Origin: Hirudinaria manillensis
Taxonomy: Eukaryota; Annelida; Clitellata; Hirudinida; Hirudinidae
Assembly: GCA_034509925.1 (NCBI GenBank)
Contig: CM067529.1
Coordinates: forward strand, 10,627,501-10,691,500
Length of the DNA: 64,000 nucleotides
Reading direction: 5' to 3'
Shown here: positions 38,701 to 48,533 of the stretch, one piece after another
How the letters are laid out: each line of letters opens with the position of its first letter
Position numbering within the stretch: position 1 is the first letter of the stretch
The notes under the pieces: model-generated
Seen by the model: only the letters and a program-made list of their open reading frames with translations
The model's database searches: none
What the model was told of the DNA's origin: nothing
Position numbers and translations under genes: made by a program

Positions 38701-39949
38701 CATTAATATAAATAAGAAATAAAAGGGGACCCAGTATAGAACCTTGAGGAACACCATAATCAATAAGAACATCAGAAGAACACACACCATTAAACATAAC
38801 CCTTTGACTTCTGCCACACAAATAATTTTTAAACCAACACAAAACGACACCTCTGACACCATATTATTCATCTTATTTTTTTTTTATTTAAAATTATATG
38901 CAAATTAAATATATTTAGAATAGACTAATCACAATGCCCAGTTAAATTTTAAAAATTATACAATATCTTGTAAATTCAAAATAACCTATTTTATGAATCG
39001 AATTTATAAAAAATAAAAAAATAATTTTTATGAATTTCGACCAATTTGTGATCAATTGCGAGAATTAAATCTATTCTTTACAGAAATTCGGCATTAATTC
39101 AATAGTGAAATAAAACTTATTCATTTACCTGGATTATTGGATTGATAATCCTCGATGTAATTGCACAGTTCATATCTCATCGGATTATATCGTGAAATGT
39201 AAACGTGAAGCTGTTCCATGGTATGTCTAGCGACTAAACATATTGAAGCAACAAATAATATAAAAACGATAATAATAATAACAATAATAAATAAAATAAT
39301 AATAATAATATAAATTTATGACAATAGAACGAAATTGTATTAATCATTCAACTCCATTCATTGATGCACCCTTTTAAAACCTTTAATTAATTAGATTTCA
39401 TCGACCTAACTTGTCTCATTGGAACTGAAAGCAATGGCAACTTTGGTCACTTTAAATATCCCATCAAGTTTTCCCATCCACCAAATTTCATCTTCGTCAT
39501 TCAACCCTTTAAAAGATATCGCACAGGTTTCCAAATTATCATCCACTGCCAAACTTGAATAGGCATTCATATGCGTGTGGCTTTGTGACGTCGCATTATT
39601 TCTAGTGAAATCAACTAAAAGTAACAATATTAACCAGTTAATAAAAAACACTACAGAACCTTTAGGCTATCTTTTATAGGCTCGTTTCGTTGTGGTAACT
39701 CTTTAACTTAAACTTTCAATAATATTTTTTTTTAAATTTTTGTTACGATGTTTTTATAAGGATAATTCGGCATTAATTGTATTGTAATTTAAAAAAAAAA
39801 CTAGTATAAGATAACAAGATGGAAACCTTATGGGACCTCAAAGTCTAAAAATCCCTTTAATATTACAATTAATTAAGAGTTAACTTGCCTTTCAATGAGC
39901 ACGATGTTTCGATAATTATTAACATGAAATGTATTACATAAAACTTCAT
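32717..39949 (-). CDS. SPH-E, FTP-FTP-LDLa3-SRCR-pseudoprotease, 18 exons, 826 aa
   Basis: Exons (high to low): 39949-39889, 39614-39411, 39233-39129, 37439-37311, 37145-36948, 36778-36671, 36599-36444, 35969-35859, 35430-35320, 35257-35147, 35057-34940, 34868-34752, 34610-34546, 34306-34120, 33614-33340, 33277-33108, 33043-32893, 32820-32717. Every junction keeps frame. Signal peptide MKFYVIHFMLIIIETSCS. Same domain order as SPH-D. The S1 fold starts YIINGDLAEVGAWPWHA; catalytic positions ILTSASC (His to Ser), KNMALI (Asp to Asn), GDEGSP (Ser to Glu). Tail PQIIVGLFPVVVVLCNQH is hydrophobic. Intron 3 is enlarged to 1.7 kb by a LINE in the same orientation. Most 5' gene of the array in transcription order. 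Confidence 0.86.
36210..36440. repeat. Imperfect AAT/ATT-rich low-complexity tract
   Basis: A 230-bp stretch made almost only of A and T in ATT, AAT and TTA triplets with local inverted repeats, inside intron 7 of SPH-E. It is noncoding. Confidence 0.7.
37621..38890 (-). mobile_element. 5'-truncated non-LTR retrotransposon (LINE) in SPH-E intron 3
   Basis: Bounds: a poly(A) tail (plus-strand T run at 37621-37642) at the 3' end and loss of homology near 38870 at the 5' end. The sequence TTTTTTATTTAAA occurs just outside both ends (about 37601 and 38880), a candidate target-site duplication. The 3' UTR is only a few bases. Same orientation as the host gene, inside an intron, so it need not disrupt it. 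Confidence 0.8.
37649..38842 (-). CDS. Partial reverse transcriptase, C-terminal 397 aa of a LINE ORF2
   Basis: Shows the second half of a non-LTR reverse transcriptase: [20 protein letters not shown] (the PQG motif), YADDIVIY (the catalytic YADD), the [18 protein letters not shown] region and [13 protein letters not shown] (the LG motif), followed by a thumb and C-terminal region. The endonuclease and the first RT motifs are missing, so it is 5'-truncated and dead on its own. The motif set fits the jockey/I/CR1 group better than RTE or L1, but that placement is tentative. The frame is uninterrupted, suggesting a recent insertion. The real ORF began upstream; the first Met shown is internal. 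Confidence 0.85.
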   Translation of the reverse strand: [397 protein letters not shown]

Positions 39950-40916
39950 TCTAATCAATTTTCTCTAATTGCTGAATGTGAATTAACAAATCTAACTAAT
40001 AAATCCCAATAACGTTGATAACGTTGAGGCAATGCAATTAACGCTGAGCCATTTTAAACGCAAAATAATTTATGACTATGTGATACTAAGTTAGATTATG
40101 GGTTGTGGATTTGTTTAAAGAAAATCGTCATTCGTGACACGAACATAATTTCTCCTAGCGAGAGCGAATCTGTTGAGGATATGAAATTTTGGTGGAACAG
40201 TTGGAATAGCCAGAGATCGGTGGAATTTGCTCTAATAAAAATTAATTTAAAATGATCCTTTAGGGTTCCGACGTTAATGTAAATATCAAAAGCATTCTCA
40301 AACCTTATGTATTTATCGAATTTTATTAAAAACCTGTACAAAGTACTGCCACCACAATCGTTGTATTGCAGCGAAGCAGATCTATATTATTAACTACCAA
40401 TCGCTTGCACTACACGTCGCGATTATAAAACATAACAATGGTAAGATGGCAGGATTTTCGAAAAAAAGCGTATTTTTACATTATATAGTTGTGGCATATA
40501 TGAAACCTATATAAAAACACTCCTCTAATCGAGCACTATGTTGTACCAACATTTCATAGCAATTGGTTAAGTACTTTCAGAGAACATTTACATGATACAT
40601 ACACACATTGCACTTTTATTTATATAGATATCCTTATCAAAATGTTATCTAAAAATAAAACTTATTTGGTCAAATATTTCCATATCAATTCAAAATTGAT
40701 TTCAATAAACTGAATACCTGTTATTTTAGGGGATATTTTACCTGTTATTTATTTCTGCAGAAAAAGGATGTCATCATAACGTATTAAAAAAAACCCAAAT
40801 ATAAATAGGCCCAAAAAATTTACATTCACGCAGAGCATATTAAATAGGACGTGAATATCGTTTACGTGATTTGATTGTCAGTGAAAGCCACATTTGAAAA
40901 CATTTGTGCAGCAGTT
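39950..40916. other. Divergent intergenic region between SPH-E and R1
   Basis: SPH-E is transcribed leftward and R1 rightward, so this 1-kb AT-rich gap must hold both promoters. The minus-strand frame at 40096-40341 has no recognised domain and no homolog in the window. Confidence 0.5.
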
Positions 40917-42143
40917 ATGGACTTTAAAGGATTGAGAAGTAAGAATTTGTTTTATGATTCTATAGTATTTATTGAAAAATGTGAATCTTCGTTTTATATT
41001 TTTTATGTTAAAAAGCTTTTTGATTTAAAATAAAATTAAAGTAACGTTCCATTTGTGAAAATTTATCTTGGCCAAAGGCGACATTTTCCATTGGATTCAT
41101 TTGGACTTTGCTTGTATCGTCATAATTTCTTGATAAGTTGTAATTTCCAATTATAGCCAATTTAAAAAAAAAACCTAGCCATCCTTATAAATCCTCTCAT
41201 CTATAAATCCATGCAGTGTGTTTTCTGGCAACTCTGCTTGGATCAATTTTAACAGAGTGGAACGTTTGCTGTAGAGATGAAAGTGAAGATGGGGATGACA
41301 TCTGCTGGTTTCTCAACAACACCAATGAAACAAGTTCAAATTACACCGAACTTCATGTTATTGTTTGCGACAAAAGTCTAAACGAAAGCAAACAAACATC
41401 GTGCATCGATGAACAAAATGATACAACCGCACATTTTGAGCTACTAAGGACACTTAATCAGTCAGTTTTTGGAAATATATTAAAAAGTCCGTCAAAAAAA
41501 AGTTTGATTTATAATTATACTTTAAACCCAAAAATCATTAAATTTATTCATTAATAATTTTTATTAGAATCACCGAAACTTCTCACACTTACGGACTCAT
41601 TACGGCCCAGAGAATACTGTACTATTGTCGAATTAGTTAATAATTCTCAACTTTGTCATAACAAGTCAACTTCCAACAACACACTACAATGTCTGAGAGG
41701 TACCTCTTTATTATGAATGTCTTAACAATAAAGTTGACTGACTTGATACTTAATTTCCAAACTTGACAGATGATCAAGAAGTAGTAACTTCAACTTCAAC
41801 TTGGGAAGATAAAAAGGATGTTGCAATAGGGGTTGGAGTTGGTGTATCGATGGGAATATTAATTATTCTTGTCAGCATTTCAGCCATTTACCTTATAAAA
41901 CGGAGGTAGATTTTTTTTATCTTAATTGAAAATGTGCAGCATATTCTTTGTTGTATGATTGGAGCAGGATAACTTAGGTTTCGAATTACCATTATCTCAG
42001 AAAATGTATTTTTTTTGCACTCGATATATCACTTTAAGTTTGATATTTATTTGCAAGTTAATCACTTGATTTAAAAAGTTTGGCTTTATAATTTCTATTT
42101 TTTAAGTCTATTATGAAATTGTACCATCATTGATAACCATAGT

Positions 42144-42230
<87 letters not shown>

Positions 42231-42871
42231 TAATAATAATAGTATTACTATTGCAGTTATTAAGAATGACTATTAACCCATTGAGCGCGTGAGTGCGTTT
42301 GAAGCTCATGACGATTGAGTATTTATAAAACTTTAATATGCTCAAAAGTACTTATATAGAAAAAAAACTTATTCGGTTACCAAAATGTTTGGGATGAAAG
42401 CAAAATAAGTGCAGTAAATTATTTAAAGCTAAAGTTTTATATTAATCATAAATAATTTAATGTTAAAATAATCTATAAAAGCGAAACTTCGTTGAACAAA
42501 GCGCAATGTATATGACACTCCTTAAGTTGTCCAACTTTAATATGTTCATAATAATGAATAATTGCTTTTACGATTCTATTTACTTGCAAATCAGAAATTG
42601 AATGTTTATTTGCAGAACGAAGAAAATCAACGAAAATTTAAAACCATTGGACGTTGAAAATGAAAATTCTCCATCTCCAGTAACACAGTCTGTGATACAC
42701 GACACAACAATATCCTACGCTGATCTGCATTTTAATGAAAACAATCCCGCAAGCAAAAACCATGAGATAGGCGTTCAAAACACCAATTATTACGACAACA
42801 AGAAAGTTGTTTCATATTATCCTGAAAGCATTTACAAAAATGAAGATGAAGATATTTATGGAATTGAATAA
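40917..42871 (+). CDS. R1, single-pass membrane receptor with ITIM, 5 exons, 271 aa
   Basis: Exons: 40917-40938, 41217-41486, 41568-41699, 41770-41905, 42616-42871; phases join cleanly. Exon 1 gives MDFKGLR; exon 2 adds the hydrophobic signal core MCFLATLLGSIL. The ectodomain has paired cysteines (CCRDESEDGDDICWF) and many N-x-S/T sites. Exon 3 ends NNTLQCLRG, matching the end of the C-type-lectin-like fold in R2 (HAFVCLQG) and R3 (RFMCLKG). Exon 4 is the transmembrane segment (VAIGVGVGVSMGILIILVSI) with a basic stop-transfer IKRR. Exon 5 is cytoplasmic with ISYADL, a consensus ITIM (I-x-Y-x-x-L), plus further Tyr. Probably an inhibitory-type surface receptor. The exon 2 donor (AAAA|GTCCGT) is weak and is the least sure boundary. 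AATAAA at 42903. Confidence 0.72.
42147..42242. repeat. (AAT)n microsatellite
   Basis: About 30 copies of AAT with one slip, in intron 4 of R1. The minus-strand open frame over it is poly-Tyr and is an artefact. Confidence 0.97.
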
Positions 42872-43318
42872 GTCTCGTAAAAGTTGAAACTTAAAAACAT
42901 GTAATAAAATAAAACGCATAATAAAGAATTTTACAAAACATTTACATTAAAGAAGAGTCTGTGTGGAATGCTTTTAGAAATTAACTGAAAAATTATGTTA
43001 AAAATATCGAAAAGATTTTTTGGCCCACATTTAAACGTTTGGAGTGTTAAAGTTCATAAATTTAAAATAAAACAAGACTGAATATATTAGAGTAAAAGTA
43101 ATGCCTGCTGTCGATGAACAAAATAATATTAAATATTAGAAAACATCTAACAATTATAAACATTTCATCAATTCTGGGCATTTAAAATTTTTTGAAAGAT
43201 ATTTTGCAACTGCAAAGATTAAATCAACGTAAAATCCCACATATTGTTGGTATAATAATCATTTCATGTCCACAATAAGGGGATCAAGGAAATTCTTTAC
43301 ACGTCCAATTTATTGGCC
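42872..43318. other. 3' flank of R1
   Basis: Holds the probable R1 polyadenylation signal (AATAAA at 42903-42908) and AT-rich sequence. No gene seen. Confidence 0.5.
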
Positions 43319-43560
43319 ACTCGCTCGCTCGCTCACTCACTCACTCACTCACTCACTCACTCACTCACTCACTCACTCACTCACTCACTCACTCACTCAC
43401 TCACTCACTCACTCACTCACTCACTCACTCACTCACTCACTCACTCACTCACTCACTCACTCACTCACTCACTCACTCACTCACTCACTCACTCACTCAC
43501 TCACTCACTCACTCACTCACTCACTCACTCACTCACTCACTCACTCACTCACTCACTCAC
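43319..43560. repeat. (ACTC)n tetranucleotide microsatellite
   Basis: About 58 uninterrupted copies, led by three CTCG variants. The Thr-His-Ser-Leu open frames across it are artefacts. It lies directly before the fossil R2 exon. Confidence 0.98.
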
Positions 43561-43599
43561 AGATCATCACATAATGAATCTAATGAGTAGTTGTGGAAT

Positions 43600-43774
43600 G
43601 GAACAGGAAACCTAGAGAGTAAGAGGAGCGACGCAAATGAAAATATTGGTGACAAAATCTTCAACGAATGTGGACTGTAGGAAAACTGCCATTCCAGATG
43701 AGGATCATTACGAGGATCTTATCGTCTCTAAAAATCCCGAACATCAATTCAACTACTACCTCAAAATTGAATAG
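43600..43774 (+). pseudogene. Fossil R2-type cytoplasmic exon
   Basis: Reads IPDEDHYEDLIVSKN in one frame and then a stop, clearly related to the R2 tail (VPDEDHYEGLVVYEN). No transmembrane exon or lectin exon precedes it; the tetranucleotide array sits where they should be. It is a leftover of an older P-R2-R3 unit. Confidence 0.75.
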
Positions 43775-44099
43775 CCTTACAATCGTACCCCACATGTCTG
43801 TCGTAGAAAATAAATTGTTACAAAACTTTTAAGGGTAAAAACGCTGTGAAACTAAATTTAGTAACATGCAATTACGTAATAGTATGGAGTTTTCTGTGAC
43901 TCAGGACATCATCACGCTCGCAGAATTGCATTTTGTTTGCATATCAAATTTAATGAACTGATGTCATAATTTTTTGTTACAACATAACAAGCGGGAGTAA
44001 TGTACTCGACCAAATTATTTTGGAGGTAAGTATAGAAATTATTGAATCGACTTTGTTATAAAAATTGTTTGTGGCAATTATTTATACCATTATTATTAA

Positions 44100-44530
44100 T
44101 ATCATTTTACCATCACGTTGTTGTTGGCAACTGGATGTTTAAAGCTTATAAATGCAATGATAAACCACCCTTCTTTCAGTTGCATTTGTAAGGTTTTAAA
44201 ATATGGATGCAAAACCGTATCTTATATTCTTTCACTCTCGTATGATGTAAGATCCAAATGTTGTGTAGGCGAACACATTGATTGTTTAATGAGCACTATT
44301 GAAGGCATCGATAAGAATGCTATCTTGACAGCGGAGATAATACAATATCGGTTTGTTTAAAACGGCTGTTGGCAGCAATGGCTCGGCATTTCAGCCGAAA
44401 CAATGTTGATTGAAAATGATCTGTTTTTGATTACAGATGCGCACAAATATATTAAAGAGAAATGGCTTGTAAACTTGTTAAAAATATGTCCTGCTATCGA
44501 CTGGGAATCCAAACTCTTCGTTAACTAATT
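44100..44530 (+). pseudogene. Fossil C-terminal part of a P gene
   Basis: The frame at 44190-44360 matches P residues near 350-400 (YILSLSYDVRSKCC, EHIDCLMSTIEGIDK versus P1 EHIDCSLSAIEGINK), then hits a stop. Further words (the ICPA-like end at about 44485) match the P C-terminus after a frame change. The first three quarters of P are absent. With the exon fossil at 43.65 kb it preserves the order R2 then P, without R3. Confidence 0.8.
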
Positions 44531-45740
44531 CACGATGTTTGCGTGATTCAAACATTGAAGTCGAATGTTGAAAGAAATTTTGCATAATTACGTGTTTTAG
44601 ACAGCAATACATGAATCAAACATATATTTGATAAATAAATTCTATATCACTAAGTGATACATTGAACAAACATCCGCCACCTAGGGAATGTAGATTAAAT
44701 ATTTTTGTAAAATTACATAATGGAATGACGTGAGACCCGCATTTGTAATTTATAAAATCGCGGGCTACGTTTCGAGACTTCATAATTTAATCATAAATGA
44801 ATATATTATCGGCGTTTCAATAGGTAGAATTAATTTATCACCTAAATGTTTCTCTTTAATTAGTTAATTTGATTATAAAACTTTAAAACTTTAATTAAGA
44901 CTACAACTATATTTAAAATAATTTTCGTATTTACGGGCAGATTCTAAAAAAATGAATTTATTTATATAAAAATTAATTTATTTGGTTTTAAATCAAGGAG
45001 GAATTTTAGAAAATATTTATATATTTTTAATTTTGTTTAAATTATTCAGCAGAATTCATTTGAGGAACGCGTGGACAGTGAGACCAATCGAATTTAGTTC
45101 CTTTACCACGTGGGAATACAATGGCAGATAATATTAATTACGATTCCAACCAAATTGTTTACAATTAGAAAGTTACCGTTAAATCATTCAATTGATTGTT
45201 GTTATGATTAACGCATATCCCTGACGAATCTCAACACTTTGACTGATTAACGCGAAAGATGGCGCTTTTCACAGGAATTTCAAATGTATAAGTTAAAAAG
45301 TGCTCAAATACTTTTATAAATTTATACCTAAACAAATGAATGCTTACGATACTGTGAATCACCATTAATAATGACATTCTATGGTCACATTTATGGTCTA
45401 TGGTTCTTAGACTTACTAGATCTTTCTGAACGTGATAATCGGTTCTTCAGGCTTCAGGCATGTGTCTGAGACGGGCGGCCACTTGTTACGACTTTGCACG
45501 TGAACGATCCGATTATTTGGATCTCTAACTTCAAAATTTAAAGACTTATGGGTGAGTGATGATTAAGGAAATTGATGGAACATTCCATGGATTTTGATTC
45601 GTCTTATGGGCAATGTTGACCGGGAGTATAAGTCGGAATGAGAGTGAGTGTCGAGATTTTATGTGAGAATTGCGAATTGGAGTGAAGATTAGCAAATTTC
45701 AGCTCAGAACCACATAGGAACGGCAGGACAATTTAAAGAA
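44531..45740. other. Intergenic region before the tandem array
   Basis: 1.2 kb. The leftmost 200 bp resemble the 3' flank of P. The rest is unique, slightly GC-richer after 45400, without a gene I can support. Confidence 0.45.
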
Positions 45741-45996
45741 GCGCCACTACATCACGTGCAAGACAGTGGAGAAAGCGGTGGTCGCAGGTATGGTGTGATG
45801 CAAGCTTCGGCAACGAGATCTACTGAAAGGAGATGCGACAGCCATCCTGTTAAGAGAGCTTTGGACTGATCTGGTGGGTAACTTGAGAAAATAAAGCTGT
45901 TTTTATTTGATAAAATAAGGCCATTTCTACAAACCTTCGTAACTATGCCACTTTGCTCGGGCCCGACGGGTGGCGTAGTGGCGAGATATGACTGTA
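45741..45996 (+). mobile_element. MITE-like remnant at the start of tandem unit 1
   Basis: Shares about 250 bp with the right part of the 11263-11566 element, including the end GACGGGTGGCGTAGTGGCGA and the terminal GACTGTA. The left terminal repeat is missing. Similarity between units 1 and 3 begins exactly where this remnant begins. Confidence 0.65.
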
Positions 45997-46249
45997 ATTT
46001 GTATGAAGAAGTCAGAAAATATTTTAGAAAAATCGTATCGCGAATTGAGTAATTGGTTGTAAAATATAATAATTTTTTAATAAACAAATAAATAAATTGA
46101 TAAATTAATTAATTAATTAATAAATTAATTTAAAAAAAATCAGACCTTTTGAATTATTCAGAATCTTTCGTTCTACTCATTCGTAAAGGCGACAACAGCG
46201 ACACGAAATATAACTACAAAACATAACAGATTATAGCAGTTAAAAAAGA

Positions 46250-47581
46250 ATGATTCCCGAAAATTCTGAATTTGAATCCATGGTTTCAGTTTTGACGAAA
46301 GCAATGACGGTAAACGTTATCGCACTCCAAAGAATTACAAAATCCGATGACCCAGTGGAAGCATTGAGGCAGGACGTTGGAAAAAAGTCGTTGAAAGAGT
46401 GGTTGGAAATGGGTTATGCTCAGGCTCTCGGTCTCATAATGATGGAACTCGTAAATAGTTGTAGAAGGGATTTAATGGAAAATTATTTAATGCTAGTAGA
46501 CGCTATCATTCCACCCGCGCCGGATTTTATGGACAGCAATGTTCCTACGAACATTTTCAATAGTTCATCGACCAAAAACAAAAAAGAAATTGAAGAATTT
46601 ATATCCGTGATAACGATGTCTGTGGCAAAAAGTTTGTCTTTAATCTATCCATTCGGTAATATAAACAAATCCCTTCTTCTAAGACTCGCTTACCATAGTA
46701 GTAAGCTGAGCTTAAACAATTTGTGGTCTTGCTATTATGATACAATCGCAGATTTCCACTTGGGTCCAACTTGCCAAAATTTATCTCGCACTGCCTTGAT
46801 ATTGGTTGCGATATTACTCGAGAAAATGCCAATATCCTGGCTAAAAGTTAACTTTGACGGCAATATTGTTTTTGATATCAAAATGATATTTTTTCTGAAT
46901 GACGAAGGCAAGTGCCGTCATATTGATTATCTACGAAAGGTTTGTCATAACTTGAACTGTGACGATATTTTCGATTTACCGAATGCTTTGAAAACCACGC
47001 AGGATTTTGAGTTTAACGGACAATCTCTTAGAACGGATCTGAAAAGGGCATTAATGTTGATCAGCTCCGAACGATCTAAGGAATATTTTTTCAAACACTT
47101 CATTATCGATGGCCTCCTGCAGAAATTTCATTTGCTCTTGTGCAAACCTTCTGATGCCGTTGTTCGGTCATCCGCCAATAAGTCATTTCTCACCGTAATT
47201 CAAGACTTAGACGTTGACATTCAGGATCGCAGGGGGAAGATGATCGCATTCAGGAACCTTGTTGAACTGGTTGTCAAAACCTTATCTTATATTTTTTCAC
47301 TTGCGTGTGATGTAAGATACAAATGTTGTACAGTCGAACACATTGATTGTTCATTGAGCGCCATTGAAGGCATCAATAAGATTGCTGTCGTGACAGCGGA
47401 GCTACTAGAATCTCTCTTTGTTTTAAACGGCAGTTTCGACCAATATATCTACATTCCTGCTAAGAACAAGTTAATTGAGGAATATCTCTTTAAGATTAAG
47501 ATTGGAGACGAATATAAATACATGAATAGGGATTGGTTCGTAAGAATTATAAAAATATGTCCCTCTGTGTTCTATATATGA
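46250..47581 (+). CDS. P1, intronless protein of unknown family, 443 aa
   Basis: One uninterrupted ATG-to-stop frame; the start is supported by the paralogs, which begin at the same place after a conserved leader (GGCGACAACAGCGACACGAA upstream). I do not recognise the family. No signal peptide or convincing membrane span; the composition is Leu-, Lys- and Glu-rich and looks mostly alpha-helical, in the manner of helical-repeat or scaffold proteins, so a cytosolic location is likely. Landmarks: SDDPVEALRQDVG (31-43), IPPAPDFMDSNVPTNIF (86-102), ISWLKVNFDGNIVFDIKMIF (195-214), EHIDCSLSAIEG (368-379). Every other confident gene here has introns, so P may descend from a retrocopy. Against P2, differences fall in patches and are largely amino-acid-changing. 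Confidence 0.8.
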   Translation: MIPENSEFESMVSVLTKAMTVNVIALQRITKSDDPVEALRQDVGKKSLKEWLEMGYAQALGLIMMELVNSCRRDLMENYLMLVDAIIPPAPDFMDSNVPTNIFNSSSTKNKKEIEEFISVITMSVAKSLSLIYPFGNINKSLLLRLAYHSSKLSLNNLWSCYYDTIADFHLGPTCQNLSRTALILVAILLEKMPISWLKVNFDGNIVFDIKMIFFLNDEGKCRHIDYLRKVCHNLNCDDIFDLPNALKTTQDFEFNGQSLRTDLKRALMLISSERSKEYFFKHFIIDGLLQKFHLLLCKPSDAVVRSSANKSFLTVIQDLDVDIQDRRGKMIAFRNLVELVVKTLSYIFSLACDVRYKCCTVEHIDCSLSAIEGINKIAVVTAELLESLFVLNGSFDQYIYIPAKNKLIEEYLFKIKIGDEYKYMNRDWFVRIIKICPSVFYI

Positions 47582-48170
47582 ATTTCCTGCTGACTAATTC
47601 GGTCAAAAATGACAGGCATCATAAATTTGTTTTTGAATGATATTATTTAATTCACAATGGCTGGGGACATTTTATTTCCTTCTGATGTCCACCGGATCTT
47701 AATGAAATTTTGCATACTTATGTACATTTTTGTGACCAATCGTAAAATTGAATTTGTTAAAAAAATAAATAAATGCTAATAGAAATATTTAATACTTCTG
47801 ACACCTGGAAAATACAGATTAAATAATTAATAAATTTACACGGTGGAATAACAATTTACAAGATCTACGATCTATCATTGGCGGATACAAATTTTATATT
47901 GAAGCCAATGTCCTTTTTTTTTATATTTTGAGTAAAAATAATAAATTTTAATATATTCGTTAGAATGTTGTAAATAGTTTTCATTGTTTTAGTTCATCAT
48001 GAAATAAAAAAATTATAATTATTTTTTATTTTGTGCATTTTAAACTGATATTGTAAATCTGATATTATCATACAGGAAGTATTTAGAATAAAGCATTTAG
48101 TATTAAAAAAAATCGAAATAGTATGTTAATCGCTGTTACGTTTAACTGAGGTTTTGGCCGGTTGCGAAAT
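47582..48170. other. 3' flank of P1
   Basis: Contains AATAAATAAATG near 47765 as a candidate polyadenylation region and AT-rich sequence, nearly identical to 55977-56565 in unit 2. No further gene. Confidence 0.55.
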
Positions 48171-48173
48171 TTA

Positions 48174-48246
48174 AGGCGAAGTCGAACACCTGGATTCGAA
48201 CCAGACCCGACACACTGACAATTAGACGTCCTCATACTACGCCATT
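48174..48246 (-). ncRNA. tRNA-like SINE head with pol III boxes
   Basis: On the minus strand it has an A-box-like TGGCGTAGTATG and a perfect B box GGTTCGAATCC with a five-pair T stem. The ends can pair as GGCGTAG with CTTCGCC (six of seven), but seven extra bases lie between the T stem and the 3' arm, so it is not a normal tRNA. A T run follows about 70 bp downstream. Best read as the head of a tRNA-derived SINE or a tRNA pseudogene, copied with the tandem unit. Confidence 0.6.
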
Positions 48247-48533
48247 TGAAGAAGGTTACACGCTGGCTAAGAACGGGACTTGATAAATTTATGTGGACTG
48301 TGGGCGAGACCAAGACAAAGCGACACGCGAGCCGGTTCAATAAAAGATTATGTAAATATTGATCATGTGAGTAAGTTTTTTGTAGCATCGTTTCAGCTAT
48401 GTGATAGTTGTAGAAGGAAGTAGAGGCTATTTGAAACCGAAGGAGCCTATCTAATTCAAAATAAGATTTAGCCAAACTACTTCCTTAAAAATGAACAGCC
48501 TTACAATAGCATTCCACATTTGTAACACAACAA

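Noticed and set aside
1-39949. Each SPH exon cluster as several small independent genes (LDLa gene, lectin gene, protease gene)
   Set aside because: Phases chain through all 18 exons in four copies, with one signal peptide at the start and one hydrophobic tail at the end.
42145-42345. Poly-Tyr open frame on the minus strand
   Set aside because: Artefact of the AAT microsatellite in an R1 intron.
43319-43560. CRISPR-like or other spaced repeat array
   Set aside because: Simple tetranucleotide repeat without spacers, in a eukaryotic genome.
43266-43615. Open frames reading Thr-His-Ser-Leu repeats
   Set aside because: Produced by the ACTC tetranucleotide array. No conserved flank or splice logic.
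46599-46832. Minus-strand frames inside the P genes (also 54833-55027, 63202-63396)
   Set aside because: Shadows of the P coding frame; not conserved as proteins between copies.
48174-48246. Functional tRNA gene
   Set aside because: Seven extra bases between T stem and acceptor arm and a mismatch in the acceptor stem.
48083-48475. 130-aa minus-strand frame upstream of R2 (copy at 56499-56759)
   Set aside because: Spans the tRNA-like SINE; the frame differs in length between units and shows no domain.
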